Made by a program: the position numbers and the translations under genes. A stretch of 64,000 nucleotides of DNA from Rhizobiaceae bacterium (GTDB lineage: Bacteria; Pseudomonadota; Alphaproteobacteria; Rhizobiales; Rhizobiaceae): assembly GCA_023953775.1 (NCBI GenBank), contig JAMLJD010000010.1, forward strand, positions 18,106 to 82,105. The letters are read 5' to 3'. The notes beneath the pieces are model-generated. The model was not told the origin of the DNA, did no database searches, and saw nothing but the letters and a program-made list of their open reading frames with translations. This document shows positions 16,717 to 25,448 of this stretch, one piece after another. Position 1 is the first letter of the stretch. Each line of letters opens with the position of its first letter.

Positions 16717-17391
16717 ATGAACGCACGCGAAGATCTGGTCCGTACCGCGATCTGGGCCGAGGAACTGGCGCCCGACGAAATCGAGCGGGCGCGCAGGGGG
16801 ATCAGCGAGCGGCAGTTCGCCAAAGGCGCCTATATCTGCCATCGCGGCGACAGGCTCGACTGCTGGACGGGCGTCATAACCGGCCTCGTCAAGGTCAGCA
16901 CGATCTCGCGCTCGGGAAAGGCGATGACCTTCGCGGGCGTCGGCCCCGGAAGCTGGTTCGGCGAGGGGTCCGTGCTCAAGGACGAGCCGCGCAAATACGA
17001 TCTCGTCACGCTGCGCGAAACCCGTCTTGCCATGCTGTCGCGCCCGACCTTCATGTGGCTGTTCGAGAACAGCACCGGTTTCAACCGGTTCCTGGTGCGC
17101 CAGCTCAACGAGCGGATCGCCCAGTTCATCTCGACCGTCGAATATGACCGTATCCTGCATCCCAAGGCGCGGGTTGCGCGCAGCCTGGCCTGGTTCTTCA
17201 ACCCGATGCTCTATCCCGTCCGCAGGACGGAGATCGAGATCACGCAGGAAGAGCTCGCGCTGCTCGCCGGCCTGTCGCGGCCTGTGACGAGCAAGAGCCT
17301 GCGGGAACTCGAGGAGGAGGGGCTCCTGAGCGTCGAACACGGCCTGATCCGGGTGATCGACGCCAATGCGCTGAGCAATTACGAGGTCTGA
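16717..17391 (+). CDS. Crp/Fnr-family transcriptional regulator
   Basis: A 224-residue DNA-binding protein. A cyclic-nucleotide-binding-type beta barrel spans about residues 20-125 (FAKGAYICHRGDRLDCWTG; GPGSWFGEGSVLKDEPRKYD), then a long dimer helix, then a winged helix with ITQEELALLAGLSRPVTSKS near residue 175. The cAMP-contact residues are not clearly conserved and the Fnr iron-sulfur cysteine pattern is absent, so the ligand is unknown. The gene is 102 bases downstream of the FeeM-like acyltransferase gene; the acyltransferase product might be sensed, but no direct evidence supports that. A GC-rich hairpin follows. Confidence 0.85.
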   Translation: MNAREDLVRTAIWAEELAPDEIERARRGISERQFAKGAYICHRGDRLDCWTGVITGLVKVSTISRSGKAMTFAGVGPGSWFGEGSVLKDEPRKYDLVTLRETRLAMLSRPTFMWLFENSTGFNRFLVRQLNERIAQFISTVEYDRILHPKARVARSLAWFFNPMLYPVRRTEIEITQEELALLAGLSRPVTSKSLRELEEEGLLSVEHGLIRVIDANALSNYEV

Positions 17392-17415
17392 GCGGCGCGC
17401 CGAGGCAACAAAAAA

Positions 17416-17440
17416 GCCGGTTCCACGAGATGTGGCCGGC
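17416..17440. terminator. Weak hairpin after the Crp/Fnr gene
   Basis: GCCGG, a TT bulge, CCAC, loop GAGAT, then GTGGCCGGC form an interrupted stem preceded by an A run (AAAAAA). The T run would therefore be on the minus-strand transcript. Plus-strand termination here is uncertain. Confidence 0.3.
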
Positions 17441-17614
17441 CGCGCATGCTACTCTACAGGCCCAGCTTAATGGCAACCGGGGCTCATGTCTGTCAAGCGC
17501 ATTGTTGCCTCTAGTGCGGATTCGTGGAAACTTTCCCCCGACCCAGAATGATCCCGAATCCGGGACGCGGGTTTTCCGCGGCGCGTGGTGGCGCAGCGGT
17601 GGGAGGAAATGAGT

Positions 17615-19591
17615 TTGGCAGAAGCACTGGCTGCCGCCGATACGTTCCCGAAGTATCTCCTGCTCAATGCGGAGCGCTTCGGCAATCGGCCGGCGATGCG
17701 TCACAAGGATTACGGCATCTGGCAGAGCTGGACCTGGAAGGAACAGCTTGAAGAGGTGCGCGCGTTCGCGATCGGGCTCCAGTCGATTGGCGTGGCGCGC
17801 GGCGACCGTATCGCGGTGATCGGGTCGAACCGGCCGCGCCTGTACTGGAGCTTCGCGGCGATCCAGTCGATAGGCGGCGTGCCCGTCCCGGTCTATTCGG
17901 ACTCTGTGGCGGAGGAAATGTCCTACGTGCTCGACCACGCGGAGGTGCGCTTCGCGATCGTCGAAGACCAGGAGCAGGTCGACAAGGTCCTGTCGATTTC
18001 GGACGCGGTTCCGTCATTGCAGCAGATCGTCTATGACGAGCCGCGCGGCCTGCGCGATTACGACCACACGCATCTGCACGCCTATTCGGCGCTGCGGGCG
18101 ATCGGCGAGGCGAAACTGTCCGAAGGCCCCGATACCGATCGCGCCTGGCGCCGCGAAATAGATGCGGGCACGGGGTCCGACCTTGGCATCATGCTCTACA
18201 CGTCGGGCACGACCGGGCGTCCCAAGGGCGTGATGCTATCGAACGACAATCTGGTCAAATCGGCGCTTCACGGCAATGTCTTCGACAACCTGACCGAGAA
18301 CGAGACGACCATCGCCTATCTGCCGCTGGCCTGGGTCGGCGACCACGTGTTCTCGTTCTCCCAATCATATACCGCCGGCTTCTGCGTCGCATGTCCGGAG
18401 AGCGCGGAAACGATCAACGAGGATCGGCGCGAGATCGCGCCGACCTACTTCTTCGCGCCGCCGCGGGTGTTCGAGACGCTGCTGACCCAGATCATGGTGC
18501 GCATGCAGGACGCTGGCCCGACCAAGCAGCGGATGTTCCACTATTTTCTCAAACACGCCGAAAAGGTCGGCGAGCGGATTCTCGGAGGCGAAAGCGTTCC
18601 GCTTTTCGACCGGCTCAAATACTGGGTTGGCGAGTTCCTGGTCTACGGACCGCTGAAGAACCGCCTCGGCCTGTCCAAGCTGCGGGTCGGATATACGGCC
18701 GGCGAGGCGATCGGACCCGAGCTGTTCCGGTTCTACCGCTCCCTCGGCCTCAATCTGAAGCAGCTCTACGGCCAGACCGAAGCGTGCGTCTATATCACCG
18801 CGCAACCTGACGGAAAGATCCAGGCCGACACGGTCGGCGTGCCGTCGCCGGGCGTCGAGGTGAAGATCGCCGACAATGGCGAGGTGCTGTACCGGTCGGA
18901 CGGCGTATTCCTCGGCTACTACAAGAATGAGGAAGCTACGCGCGAGACCAAGACGGCAGATGGGTGGGTCCATACCGGGGACGCGGGCTTCTTCAACGCT
19001 GACGGGCATCTCAAGATCATCGACCGTGCCAAGGATGTCGGCAAGCTGGCCAATGGCGCGCTTTTCGCGCCCAAATATGTCGAGAACACGCTCAAATTCT
19101 TCCCGGACATCAAGGAAGCGGTGGCGTTCGGCCACGGTCGCGAATTCTGCGCCGCCTTCATCAATATCGATCTGGACTCGGTCGGCAACTGGGCCGAGCG
19201 CAACAATATCGCCTATGCCTCCTATCAGGAGCTCGCCGGCCATCCGGAGGTTTACAAGACGATCCTCGACCATGTGAACGAGGGGAACCGGCGGCTGGCG
19301 CGTGAGCCGCTGATGGCGGGATCGCAGATCCGGCGATTCCTGGTGCTGCACAAGGAACTGGACGCCGACGACGGCGAACTCACGCGCACGCAGAAGGTGC
19401 GCCGCGGGTTCATCGCCGAACGCTATGGCGAGCTGATCGAAGCGCTCTACAATGGCGCCACCGAGCAGTATGTCGAGACGGAAGTCACCTACGAGGATGG
19501 ACGCAAGGGCCGGATCAAGGCGACGGTCCGCATCGTCGACGCCGAGGTGCAGGAAGCGCCCGTCGAGATGCTGCAGGAGGCGGCGGAATGA
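17615..19591 (+). CDS. Long-chain acyl-CoA ligase (AMP-binding), first copy
   Basis: A 658-residue adenylate-forming enzyme that activates a carboxylic acid to its CoA thioester. The AMP motif YTSGTTGRPKG is near residue 194, LKQLYGQTEAC near 385, and DGWVHTGDAG with the hinge region (IIDRAKDVGKLANGALFAP) near 450-475. The lysine- and arginine-containing tail matches the FadD15/long-chain group. Start choice: TTG 17615 lies eight bases after GGAGG, whereas ATG 17609 is only two bases after it; the two differ by two residues. It overlaps the next gene by four bases (ATGA), so it heads a transporter operon. That suggests the imported compound is an acid activated on entry. Confidence 0.92.
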   Translation: MAEALAAADTFPKYLLLNAERFGNRPAMRHKDYGIWQSWTWKEQLEEVRAFAIGLQSIGVARGDRIAVIGSNRPRLYWSFAAIQSIGGVPVPVYSDSVAEEMSYVLDHAEVRFAIVEDQEQVDKVLSISDAVPSLQQIVYDEPRGLRDYDHTHLHAYSALRAIGEAKLSEGPDTDRAWRREIDAGTGSDLGIMLYTSGTTGRPKGVMLSNDNLVKSALHGNVFDNLTENETTIAYLPLAWVGDHVFSFSQSYTAGFCVACPESAETINEDRREIAPTYFFAPPRVFETLLTQIMVRMQDAGPTKQRMFHYFLKHAEKVGERILGGESVPLFDRLKYWVGEFLVYGPLKNRLGLSKLRVGYTAGEAIGPELFRFYRSLGLNLKQLYGQTEACVYITAQPDGKIQADTVGVPSPGVEVKIADNGEVLYRSDGVFLGYYKNEEATRETKTADGWVHTGDAGFFNADGHLKIIDRAKDVGKLANGALFAPKYVENTLKFFPDIKEAVAFGHGREFCAAFINIDLDSVGNWAERNNIAYASYQELAGHPEVYKTILDHVNEGNRRLAREPLMAGSQIRRFLVLHKELDADDGELTRTQKVRRGFIAERYGELIEALYNGATEQYVETEVTYEDGRKGRIKATVRIVDAEVQEAPVEMLQEAAE

Positions 19592-20415
19592 ACCAGCGGC
19601 CCGAATCGACCCAGTTCCGCCACGACGACGGCGCCAGTCCCGCCCCGGGCGACCTGCTGCTCGACGTCCGCAACGTTTCGCTCGCCTTCGGCGGCGTGAA
19701 GGCCATCACCGACATCTCTTTCGACGTTCGCGAAGGGGAGATCCGCGCCATCATCGGTCCCAACGGCGCCGGCAAGACGTCGATGCTGAACGTCATCAAC
19801 GGCTTCTACACGCCGCAGGAGGGCACGATCGTGTTCCGCGGCAAGGAGCGCCGGTCGATGCGGCCTCATGAGGCGGTCGGGCAAGGCATCGCGCGGACAT
19901 TCCAGAACGTCGCCCTGTTCAAGGGCATGTCGACGCTGGACAACATCATGGCCGGGCGCTCGGTCAAGATGAAGCGCAATATCGGCTGGCAGATGCTGTG
20001 GCATGGCCCGGCCATCCGCGAGGAAATCGAACACCGCCAGGTCGTCGAGGAGATCATCGATTTCCTCGAGATCCAGCACATCCGCCGGACGCCCGTGGGC
20101 AAGCTGCCGTACGGCCTGCAGAAGCGCGTCGAGCTCGGCCGCGCGCTGGCGATGGAGCCGAGCCTCTTGCTGCTGGACGAGCCGATGGCGGGCATGAACC
20201 TCGAGGAAAAGGAAGACATGAGCCGGTTCATCATCGATGTGAACCAGCAGCGGGGCACGACCATCGCGCTGATCGAGCACGACATGGGCGTGGTCATGGA
20301 CCTGTCGGACCGCGTCGTCGTCCTCGACTATGGCAAGAAGATCGCTGACGGGACGCCTGACGTGGTGAAGTCGGACCAGGCGGTCATAGACGCCTATCTG
20401 GGTGTTGCGCACTAA
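19588..20415 (+). CDS. livG: LIV-type ABC transporter ATP-binding protein LivG, first copy
   Basis: A 275-residue ATPase of the branched-chain-amino-acid-type (HAAT) ABC importer. Walker A GPNGAGKTS is near residue 57. The signature region reads LPYGLQKRVELGRAL (near 172) in place of a classic LSGGQ, as is usual for LivG. Walker B LLLLDEPMAGMN is near 193, and the switch histidine is in ALIEHDMGVV. It works with LivF as a heterodimer under the LivHM permease. Its start overlaps the stop of the acyl-CoA ligase gene. An extra N-terminal tail of about 20 residues precedes the fold. Confidence 0.93.
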   Translation: MNQRPESTQFRHDDGASPAPGDLLLDVRNVSLAFGGVKAITDISFDVREGEIRAIIGPNGAGKTSMLNVINGFYTPQEGTIVFRGKERRSMRPHEAVGQGIARTFQNVALFKGMSTLDNIMAGRSVKMKRNIGWQMLWHGPAIREEIEHRQVVEEIIDFLEIQHIRRTPVGKLPYGLQKRVELGRALAMEPSLLLLDEPMAGMNLEEKEDMSRFIIDVNQQRGTTIALIEHDMGVVMDLSDRVVVLDYGKKIADGTPDVVKSDQAVIDAYLGVAH

Positions 20416-20433
20416 CGACTGAAGGAAGTCGAC

Positions 20434-20583
20434 ATGGACCTTTCAACTTTGCCGCTTTCGCCGCTTATCGCGCTGGTCGCCGGCGTGCTGATCCTCGTGG
20501 CGCCGCGGCTGTTGAACTACATCGTCGCACTCTATCTCATCATCATCGGCCTGGTCGGGTTGTTTCCCGGCCTGGCTGGCTGA
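20434..20583 (+). CDS. DUF3096-type small membrane protein
   Basis: A 49-residue protein, MDLSTLPLSPLIALVAGVLI followed by LVAPRLLNYIVALYLIIIGL and a short end. It is one or two tightly spaced membrane helices split by APRLLNY, which is the DUF3096 pattern. AAGGAAG lies six bases before the ATG. It starts 18 bases after livG and ends 57 bases before livH, in the same direction, so it is probably cotranscribed. The second liv cluster has no counterpart. Its function is unknown. Confidence 0.78.
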   Translation: MDLSTLPLSPLIALVAGVLILVAPRLLNYIVALYLIIIGLVGLFPGLAG

Positions 20584-20640
20584 CGGCACGCGCCGCAAAG
20601 GCGGGCCGCACGGCGGACGAACCGGGGGGAAGTCGGGAAG

Positions 20641-21600
20641 ATGGAACTGTTGAACTCAATCTTGGTGAAGCCGTTCGCCGACATGATCGCTGCGCCGGAC
20701 TTCCTGCTGCAGGTGCTTTGGGAAGGAACCGTGTCCGGCGTGCTCTACGCGCTGATCGCACTCGGCTTCGTCCTGATCTTCAAATCGTCGCGCATCTTCA
20801 ACTTCGCCCAGGGCATCATGGTGGTCTTCGCCGCGCTGACCCTGGTCGGGCTGCACCAGAACGGCGTGCCGGCTCTGCTCGCCGTGCCGCTGACGCTGGT
20901 CGTGATGTATGTGCTGGCCTATGGCATCGAGCGCGTCGTGCTCAGGCCGCTGGTCAACCAGCCTGACATCATCCTGTTCATGGCGACGATCGGCATCACG
21001 CTGTTCCTCATCGGTTTCGGCGAGCTGATCTTCGGCGGCGAGAACAAGCGGATGATCACCGAAGAGCTGATGATCCCGACCGGAAGCTTCGAGTTCGAGC
21101 CGTTCGGCGGCTTCGTGCTGATGGAACAGAAGGACATCGTCGCGGTCGGTGGCGCCATCCTCCTCGTCGTCGCCCTGCTCATCTTCCTCAACAAGTCGAA
21201 GATGGGCCGCGCCATCCGCGCGCTCGGCGACGACCACCAGGCGGCGCTGTCGGTCGGCATCTCGCTGTCGACGATCTGGGTTCTGGTCTGGTTCATCGCC
21301 GGCGTCATCGCGCTGGTGACGGGCATCGCCTGGGGCGCCCGCGCCGGCGTGTCCTTCGCGCTCGAGGTCATCGCCTACAAGGCTCTTCCCGTGCTGATGC
21401 TCGGCGGCCTGGAATCGGTGTCCGGCGCCATCATCGGCGGGCTGGCGATCGGCATTCTCGAAAAGCTGTTCGAGATCTACTGGGGCCAACCGCTGCTCGG
21501 CGGCAATACCGAGACCTGGTTCGCCTACGTGCTGGCGCTGACGGTGCTGCTGTTCAGGCCGCAGGGCCTGTTCGGCGAAAAGATCATCGAGCGGGTGTAA
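20641..21600 (+). CDS. livH: LIV-type ABC transporter permease LivH, first copy
   Basis: A 319-residue inner-membrane permease with about eight to nine helices. LWEGTVSGVLYALIALGFVL near residue 30 and SRIFNFAQGIMVVFAALTLV near 55 are the family hallmarks, and ALGDDHQAALSVGISLSTIW holds the EAA-like coupling loop that docks on the ATPases. LPVLMLGGLESVSGAIIGGL near 255 is the usual closing motif. It pairs with LivM, whose gene starts four bases after its stop. The substrate cannot be read from the permease. Confidence 0.93.
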   Translation: MELLNSILVKPFADMIAAPDFLLQVLWEGTVSGVLYALIALGFVLIFKSSRIFNFAQGIMVVFAALTLVGLHQNGVPALLAVPLTLVVMYVLAYGIERVVLRPLVNQPDIILFMATIGITLFLIGFGELIFGGENKRMITEELMIPTGSFEFEPFGGFVLMEQKDIVAVGGAILLVVALLIFLNKSKMGRAIRALGDDHQAALSVGISLSTIWVLVWFIAGVIALVTGIAWGARAGVSFALEVIAYKALPVLMLGGLESVSGAIIGGLAIGILEKLFEIYWGQPLLGGNTETWFAYVLALTVLLFRPQGLFGEKIIERV

Positions 21601-21604
21601 TCAG

Positions 21605-22681
21605 ATGTTCTATCGCACGGCCGGTCAGTTCAAGACCGACTATCAGTCCGATTTCGCCCTGTTCCCGGTGCGCCAGGATGCGTGGCTTCTGGCCTTCATC
21701 CTTCTGCTCGCCTTCGTCGTGTTCCCGATGACGGCCGACGAGTTCACCTTCCGCGCCCTGCTCATCCCGGTGCTGATCTATTCGCTCGCGGCGCTCGGCC
21801 TCAACATCCTGACCGGATTTGCCGGGCAGCTTTCGCTGGGGACCGGCGCCTTCATGGGCGTCGGCGCCTATGCCTGCTACAAGCTGGTCACGATCTTTCC
21901 GGAGATAAACCTCATCGTCGCGATCGCGCTGTCGGGCTTCTTCTCCGCGACCGTCGGCATGGCCTTCGGCCTGCCGTCGCTCAGGATCAAGGGCTTCTAT
22001 CTCGCCATCGCCACGCTGGCGGCGCAGTTCTTCCTGGTGTGGCTGTTCCAGAAATGGGCCTGGCTCTACAACTACTCGACATCGGGCGCGATCCAGGTGC
22101 CGAACATCGACATGTTCGGCATCACCATCGCCGGCCCGAATGCCAAGGCGATCACGCAATACTATGTGGTGCTGTGCGTCGTCGCGGTGGTCACCTATCT
22201 GGCGATCAACATCACACGCGGGCGCATCGGCCGGATCTGGAAGTCGATCCGTGACATGGACATCGCTGCGGAGCTGGTCGGCATCAACCTGATGAAGGCC
22301 AAGCTGCTCGCCTTCTTCGTGTCGTCCTACATCGTCGGCGTGGCGGGCGCGCTGTTCGTGTTCCTGTGGCGCGGCGCGGCGGAGGCGAACCTGTTCGACA
22401 TCCCGCTGTCGTTCCGCGTCCTGTTCATCGCCATCATCGGCGGGTTGGGCTCGATCATGGGCAACTTCCTCGGGGCGATCCTGATCGTCGCGCTGCCGGT
22501 GCTGCTCAACACGGTGCCGCATCTGTTCGGGCTGTCGATCAGCTCATCGGCGGTGGAACATCTCAACGTGATGATCATCGGCGCGCTGATCATCACCTTC
22601 CTGATCCTGGAGCCGCACGGGCTCGCGCGCTACTGGCAGGTAATCCGGGAAAAGCTGATCATCTGGCCTTTCCCGCACTAA
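21605..22681 (+). CDS. livM: LIV-type ABC transporter permease LivM, first copy
   Basis: A 358-residue permease forming the second half of the channel. Motifs are LGLNILTGFAGQLSLGTGAFMGVGAYA (near residue 62), GLPSLRIKGFYLAIATLAAQ (near 122), the coupling loop WKSIRDMDIAAELVGINLMKAKLLAF and IGGLGSIMGNFLGA near the end. The N-terminal 30 residues are soluble (FYRTAGQFKTDYQSDFALFP). The same soluble leader with an aspartate-rich stretch is present in the second copy at 53326. The binding-protein gene follows after 90 bases. Confidence 0.93.
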   Translation: MFYRTAGQFKTDYQSDFALFPVRQDAWLLAFILLLAFVVFPMTADEFTFRALLIPVLIYSLAALGLNILTGFAGQLSLGTGAFMGVGAYACYKLVTIFPEINLIVAIALSGFFSATVGMAFGLPSLRIKGFYLAIATLAAQFFLVWLFQKWAWLYNYSTSGAIQVPNIDMFGITIAGPNAKAITQYYVVLCVVAVVTYLAINITRGRIGRIWKSIRDMDIAAELVGINLMKAKLLAFFVSSYIVGVAGALFVFLWRGAAEANLFDIPLSFRVLFIAIIGGLGSIMGNFLGAILIVALPVLLNTVPHLFGLSISSSAVEHLNVMIIGALIITFLILEPHGLARYWQVIREKLIIWPFPH

Positions 22682-22771
22682 GTTGAAAGTATCGGCCCGG
22701 GCCGGGCCGCGAAAAACGGGGTTGGTTCGCCCGATCCAGACTGGAGAAACGGACAACCGGAGGAGACGAGA

Positions 22772-24088
22772 ATGAGAAAACTGATAAGAGCAGCAATCCT
22801 GTCGAGCGCGGTCGCGGTCGCCGGCATTGCGTCGTCCGCGGCGCTGGCCGAGGACTCGATCACGCTGTCGAACCTGTCCTACCGGACGGGTCCGTTTGCC
22901 GCCACCGGCATCCCGCTGATGAACGGCCAGCGCGACTACATCATGATGCTCAACGACCGCGACGGCGGCGTGAACGGCGTCAAGCTCAACTACGAGGAAT
23001 GCGAGACCGGCTACAGCACCGAGAAGGGCGTCGAGTGCTACGAGGCGACGAAGGGCGAGAGCATCGTCACGCAGCCCTGGTCGACCGGCATCACGCTGCA
23101 GGTCCTGCCGAAGTCGAATGTCGACAAGATCCCGATCCTGGCCCCCGGCTACGGCTTCTCGGCGATGCAGGACGGCAAGACCTTCCAGTGGGCGTTCAAC
23201 CCGCCGGCTTCCTACTGGGACGGCGCGTCGATGATCCTGTCGAACATCTCCGACGGCAATCTCGATGGCCTCAAGGGCAAGAAGATCGCCTTCCTGCACC
23301 TCGACCATCCCTACGGCAAGGAGCCGATCCCGCTGTTCGAGCAGATGGCCGCCAAGCACGGCTTCACCTTCCTGCCGATCCCGGTCGGCCTGACCGAGAT
23401 GCAGAACCAGTCGGCGCAGTGGCTGCAGATCCGCCGCGAGCGTCCCGATTACGTGATCATGTGGGGCTGGGGCGCCATGAATGCCGGCGCCATCACCGAG
23501 GCCGTCAAGACCAACTATCCGATGGACCAGTTCATCGGCATCTGGTGGTCGTCGCTCGACGGTGACCTGAAGCTGGTCGGCGACAAGGGCAAGGGCTACC
23601 GCGCCATTTCGTGGAGCCTGCCGAATTCCGAAGCGCCGGTGATGCAGGACATCAAGAAGCACGTCGTCGACGCGGGCAAGTCGCTCATCAACCAGGGCGA
23701 GGGCGAATTCGACTGGGTGTTCTACCAGCGCGGCGTGATGATCTCGATGATGCTGGTCGAAGGCGTAAAGGCCGCGCAGGAGCATTTCGACGCCAAGGTG
23801 ATCAACGCCGAACAGCTTCGCTGGGGTCTGGAGAACCTGAACATCGACGAGGCCAAGCTCGAGGCGCTGGGAATGTCGGGCATGATCCCGCCCTTCTCGA
23901 CCTCGTGCTCCGACCACACCGGCCATTCCGGTGCGTGGATGCTGCAGTGGAACGGCTCCAAGTTCGAGCAGGCATCCGACCTGCTGACCGCCGACCGCGA
24001 GGCGATCGACGCGCTGGCCAAGGACGGCGCTGCGAAGTACGCCGAGGCGAACGCGCCCTGGCCGGTCAACGAAGAGTGCAAGATGTAG
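22772..24088 (+). CDS. ABC transporter substrate-binding protein, LIV/amide type, first copy
   Basis: A 438-residue periplasmic receptor of the Peripla_BP_6 group. The signal peptide is MRKLIRAAILSSAVAVAGIA with cleavage near ALAED. NLSYRTGPFAATGIPLMNGQ opens the mature fold, as in receptors for branched amino acids, amides or organic acids. NGVKLNYEECETGYSTEKGVECYEA and an internal pair of cysteines are visible. It is longer than typical LivK (about 370 residues). Association with an acyl-CoA ligase suggests a carboxylic acid rather than an amino acid ligand. GGAGGAG precedes the ATG. A strong hairpin follows the stop. Confidence 0.92.
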   Translation: MRKLIRAAILSSAVAVAGIASSAALAEDSITLSNLSYRTGPFAATGIPLMNGQRDYIMMLNDRDGGVNGVKLNYEECETGYSTEKGVECYEATKGESIVTQPWSTGITLQVLPKSNVDKIPILAPGYGFSAMQDGKTFQWAFNPPASYWDGASMILSNISDGNLDGLKGKKIAFLHLDHPYGKEPIPLFEQMAAKHGFTFLPIPVGLTEMQNQSAQWLQIRRERPDYVIMWGWGAMNAGAITEAVKTNYPMDQFIGIWWSSLDGDLKLVGDKGKGYRAISWSLPNSEAPVMQDIKKHVVDAGKSLINQGEGEFDWVFYQRGVMISMMLVEGVKAAQEHFDAKVINAEQLRWGLENLNIDEAKLEALGMSGMIPPFSTSCSDHTGHSGAWMLQWNGSKFEQASDLLTADREAIDALAKDGAAKYAEANAPWPVNEECKM

Positions 24089-24098
24089 CACCCCGGTT

Positions 24099-24126
24099 CC
24101 GGCCCTCCCCCTGCGGGGAGGGCCGG
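24099..24126 (+). promoter_or_regulatory. Strong stem-loop between receptor gene and livF
   Basis: CCGGCCCTCCCC and GGGGAGGGCCGG form a perfect 12-bp stem with loop CTGC, 10 bases after the receptor stop. No T run follows. It probably stabilises the receptor mRNA or reduces readthrough into livF. The CCTCCCC/GGGGAGG core resembles dispersed palindromes of rhizobial intergenic regions. Confidence 0.6.
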
Positions 24127-24257
24127 TCCCTGTTCCAGAACCGGGCGGCGCGGCGAGCTTCCATCGACCGCCGCCCGCTTCCTAGACGGGCCGCCGAGGC
24201 CATCCCATGCCGTCCCTGCTACACGCAGGGAGAGACGACAACGCCGCCGGAGACACC

Positions 24258-25094
24258 ATGACGACCGCACCCGCACCCAGTGCCGACACGGCGAGCCCGA
24301 TCCTCGAAGTCAACAATATCGAGGTCATCTACGACCATGTGATCCTGGTGCTCAAAGGTGTGTCGCTGTCGGTGCCGCGGGGCGGTATCACCGCCCTTCT
24401 GGGCGCCAACGGGGCGGGCAAGACGACGACGCTCAAGGCGATCTCGAACCTGCTTCATGCCGAACGCGGCGAAGTCACCAAGGGCAACATCCAGTTCGAC
24501 GGCGAGGAAGTGCAATCGCTGTCGCCGAACGATCTCGTGCGCCGCGGCTGCATCCAGGTCATGGAGGGCCGCCACTGCTTCAGCCATCTGAGCGTGGAGG
24601 ACAATCTCCTGTCCGGCGCCTTCACGCGCCGCGACGGCGCTTCCGCGATCCGCGACGATCTCGAGCTCGTCTACAGCTATTTCCCGCGGCTCAAGGTGCG
24701 GCGCAACAGCCAGGCCGGCTACACGTCCGGCGGCGAGCAGCAGATGACCGCGATCGGCCGCGCGCTGATGTCGCGACCGAAGATGATCCTGCTCGACGAA
24801 CCGTCGATGGGGCTCGCGCCGCAGCTCGTCGAGGAGATCTTCGAGATCGTGAAGAAGCTCAACGAGGAGCAGGAGGTGTCGTTCCTGCTCGCCGAGCAGA
24901 ACACCAATGTCGCGCTGCGCTATGCGAAATACGGCTACATCCTGGAATCGGGCCGCATCGTGCTTGACGGCGAGGCCGCGTCCCTGCGCGAGAACGAGGA
25001 CGTCAAGGAATTCTATCTCGGCGTGGCGGGAGACGGGCGTCGTTCGTTCAAGGACGTCAAGCACTACAAGCGCCGCAAGCGCTGGCTCGCCTGA
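24258..25094 (+). CDS. livF: LIV-type ABC transporter ATP-binding protein LivF, first copy
   Basis: A 278-residue ATPase, partner of LivG. Walker A GANGAGKTT is near residue 50, signature SGGEQQMTAIGRAL near 156 and Walker B MILLDEPSMGLAP near 176; LLAEQNTNVALRYA holds the glutamine-type switch usual for LivF. It has a basic C-terminal tail (KDVKHYKRRKRWLA). A similar tail closes the second LivF, suggesting a shared subfamily. The start was set at ATG 24258 after GGAG; an in-frame upstream start adds an unlikely 17-residue leader. It ends the first liv cluster. Confidence 0.93.
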   Translation: MTTAPAPSADTASPILEVNNIEVIYDHVILVLKGVSLSVPRGGITALLGANGAGKTTTLKAISNLLHAERGEVTKGNIQFDGEEVQSLSPNDLVRRGCIQVMEGRHCFSHLSVEDNLLSGAFTRRDGASAIRDDLELVYSYFPRLKVRRNSQAGYTSGGEQQMTAIGRALMSRPKMILLDEPSMGLAPQLVEEIFEIVKKLNEEQEVSFLLAEQNTNVALRYAKYGYILESGRIVLDGEAASLRENEDVKEFYLGVAGDGRRSFKDVKHYKRRKRWLA

Positions 25095-25096
25095 TC

Positions 25097-25115
25097 CCGG
25101 GCACGCGGTGCCCGG
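25097..25115 (+). terminator. Hairpin after livF
   Basis: CCGGGCA and TGCCCGG pair around CGCGG, directly after the livF stop. No T run is present, so this is only a candidate end of the first liv operon. Confidence 0.4.
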
Positions 25116-25220
25116 CACGCCCGGAGGCGTCGCGGACGCGTTTCCGCGACAATTCCCGCCATTGCCCTTGAGCCGCCTTTTCGCTATCAGCGCATTGAAT
25201 ACTTCCGAGGGGAAATTGCG

Positions 25221-25448
25221 ATGGCTGATCATACGCCCACGGGCCCGGTCGAGATGGGCGCGGAGATGGACTATCAGGAACACGAGAAGACCTATTCGAT
25301 GTTCCTGACTCTCGCCAAATACGGCACGCTGCACTGCGTGGCGCTGCTGGTGGCGATGGCGTTCGGCTTTTTCACCAGCGCCGGCTTCTTTTCGGCGCTG
25401 ATCCTCTTCCTGCTGATTTCGGCGGTCGGTATCTATATCCTCCGGTAA
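25221..25448 (+). CDS. aa3-type cytochrome oxidase subunit IV-like protein
   Basis: A 75-residue protein with a soluble N terminus (MGAEMDYQEHEKTYSMFLTLAKYGT) and one or two hydrophobic helices (CVALLVAMAFGFF; ALILFLLISAVGIYIL). The YQEHEKTYxxFLxLxKYG pattern is that of bacterial aa3 oxidase subunit IV, a small accessory subunit of the terminal oxidase. A gene of this family often lies before pntAA in Hyphomicrobiales, away from the other oxidase genes. GGGGAAATTGCG precedes the ATG. The pntAA gene starts 82 bases later. Confidence 0.85.
   Translation: MADHTPTGPVEMGAEMDYQEHEKTYSMFLTLAKYGTLHCVALLVAMAFGFFTSAGFFSALILFLLISAVGIYILR

Noticed and set aside
17517..17562. CGGATTCG and CGAATCCG arms 30 bases apart before the first acyl-CoA ligase gene
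   Set aside because: Eight-base arms with a long spacer are expected by chance at this base composition. No overlapping promoter was seen.
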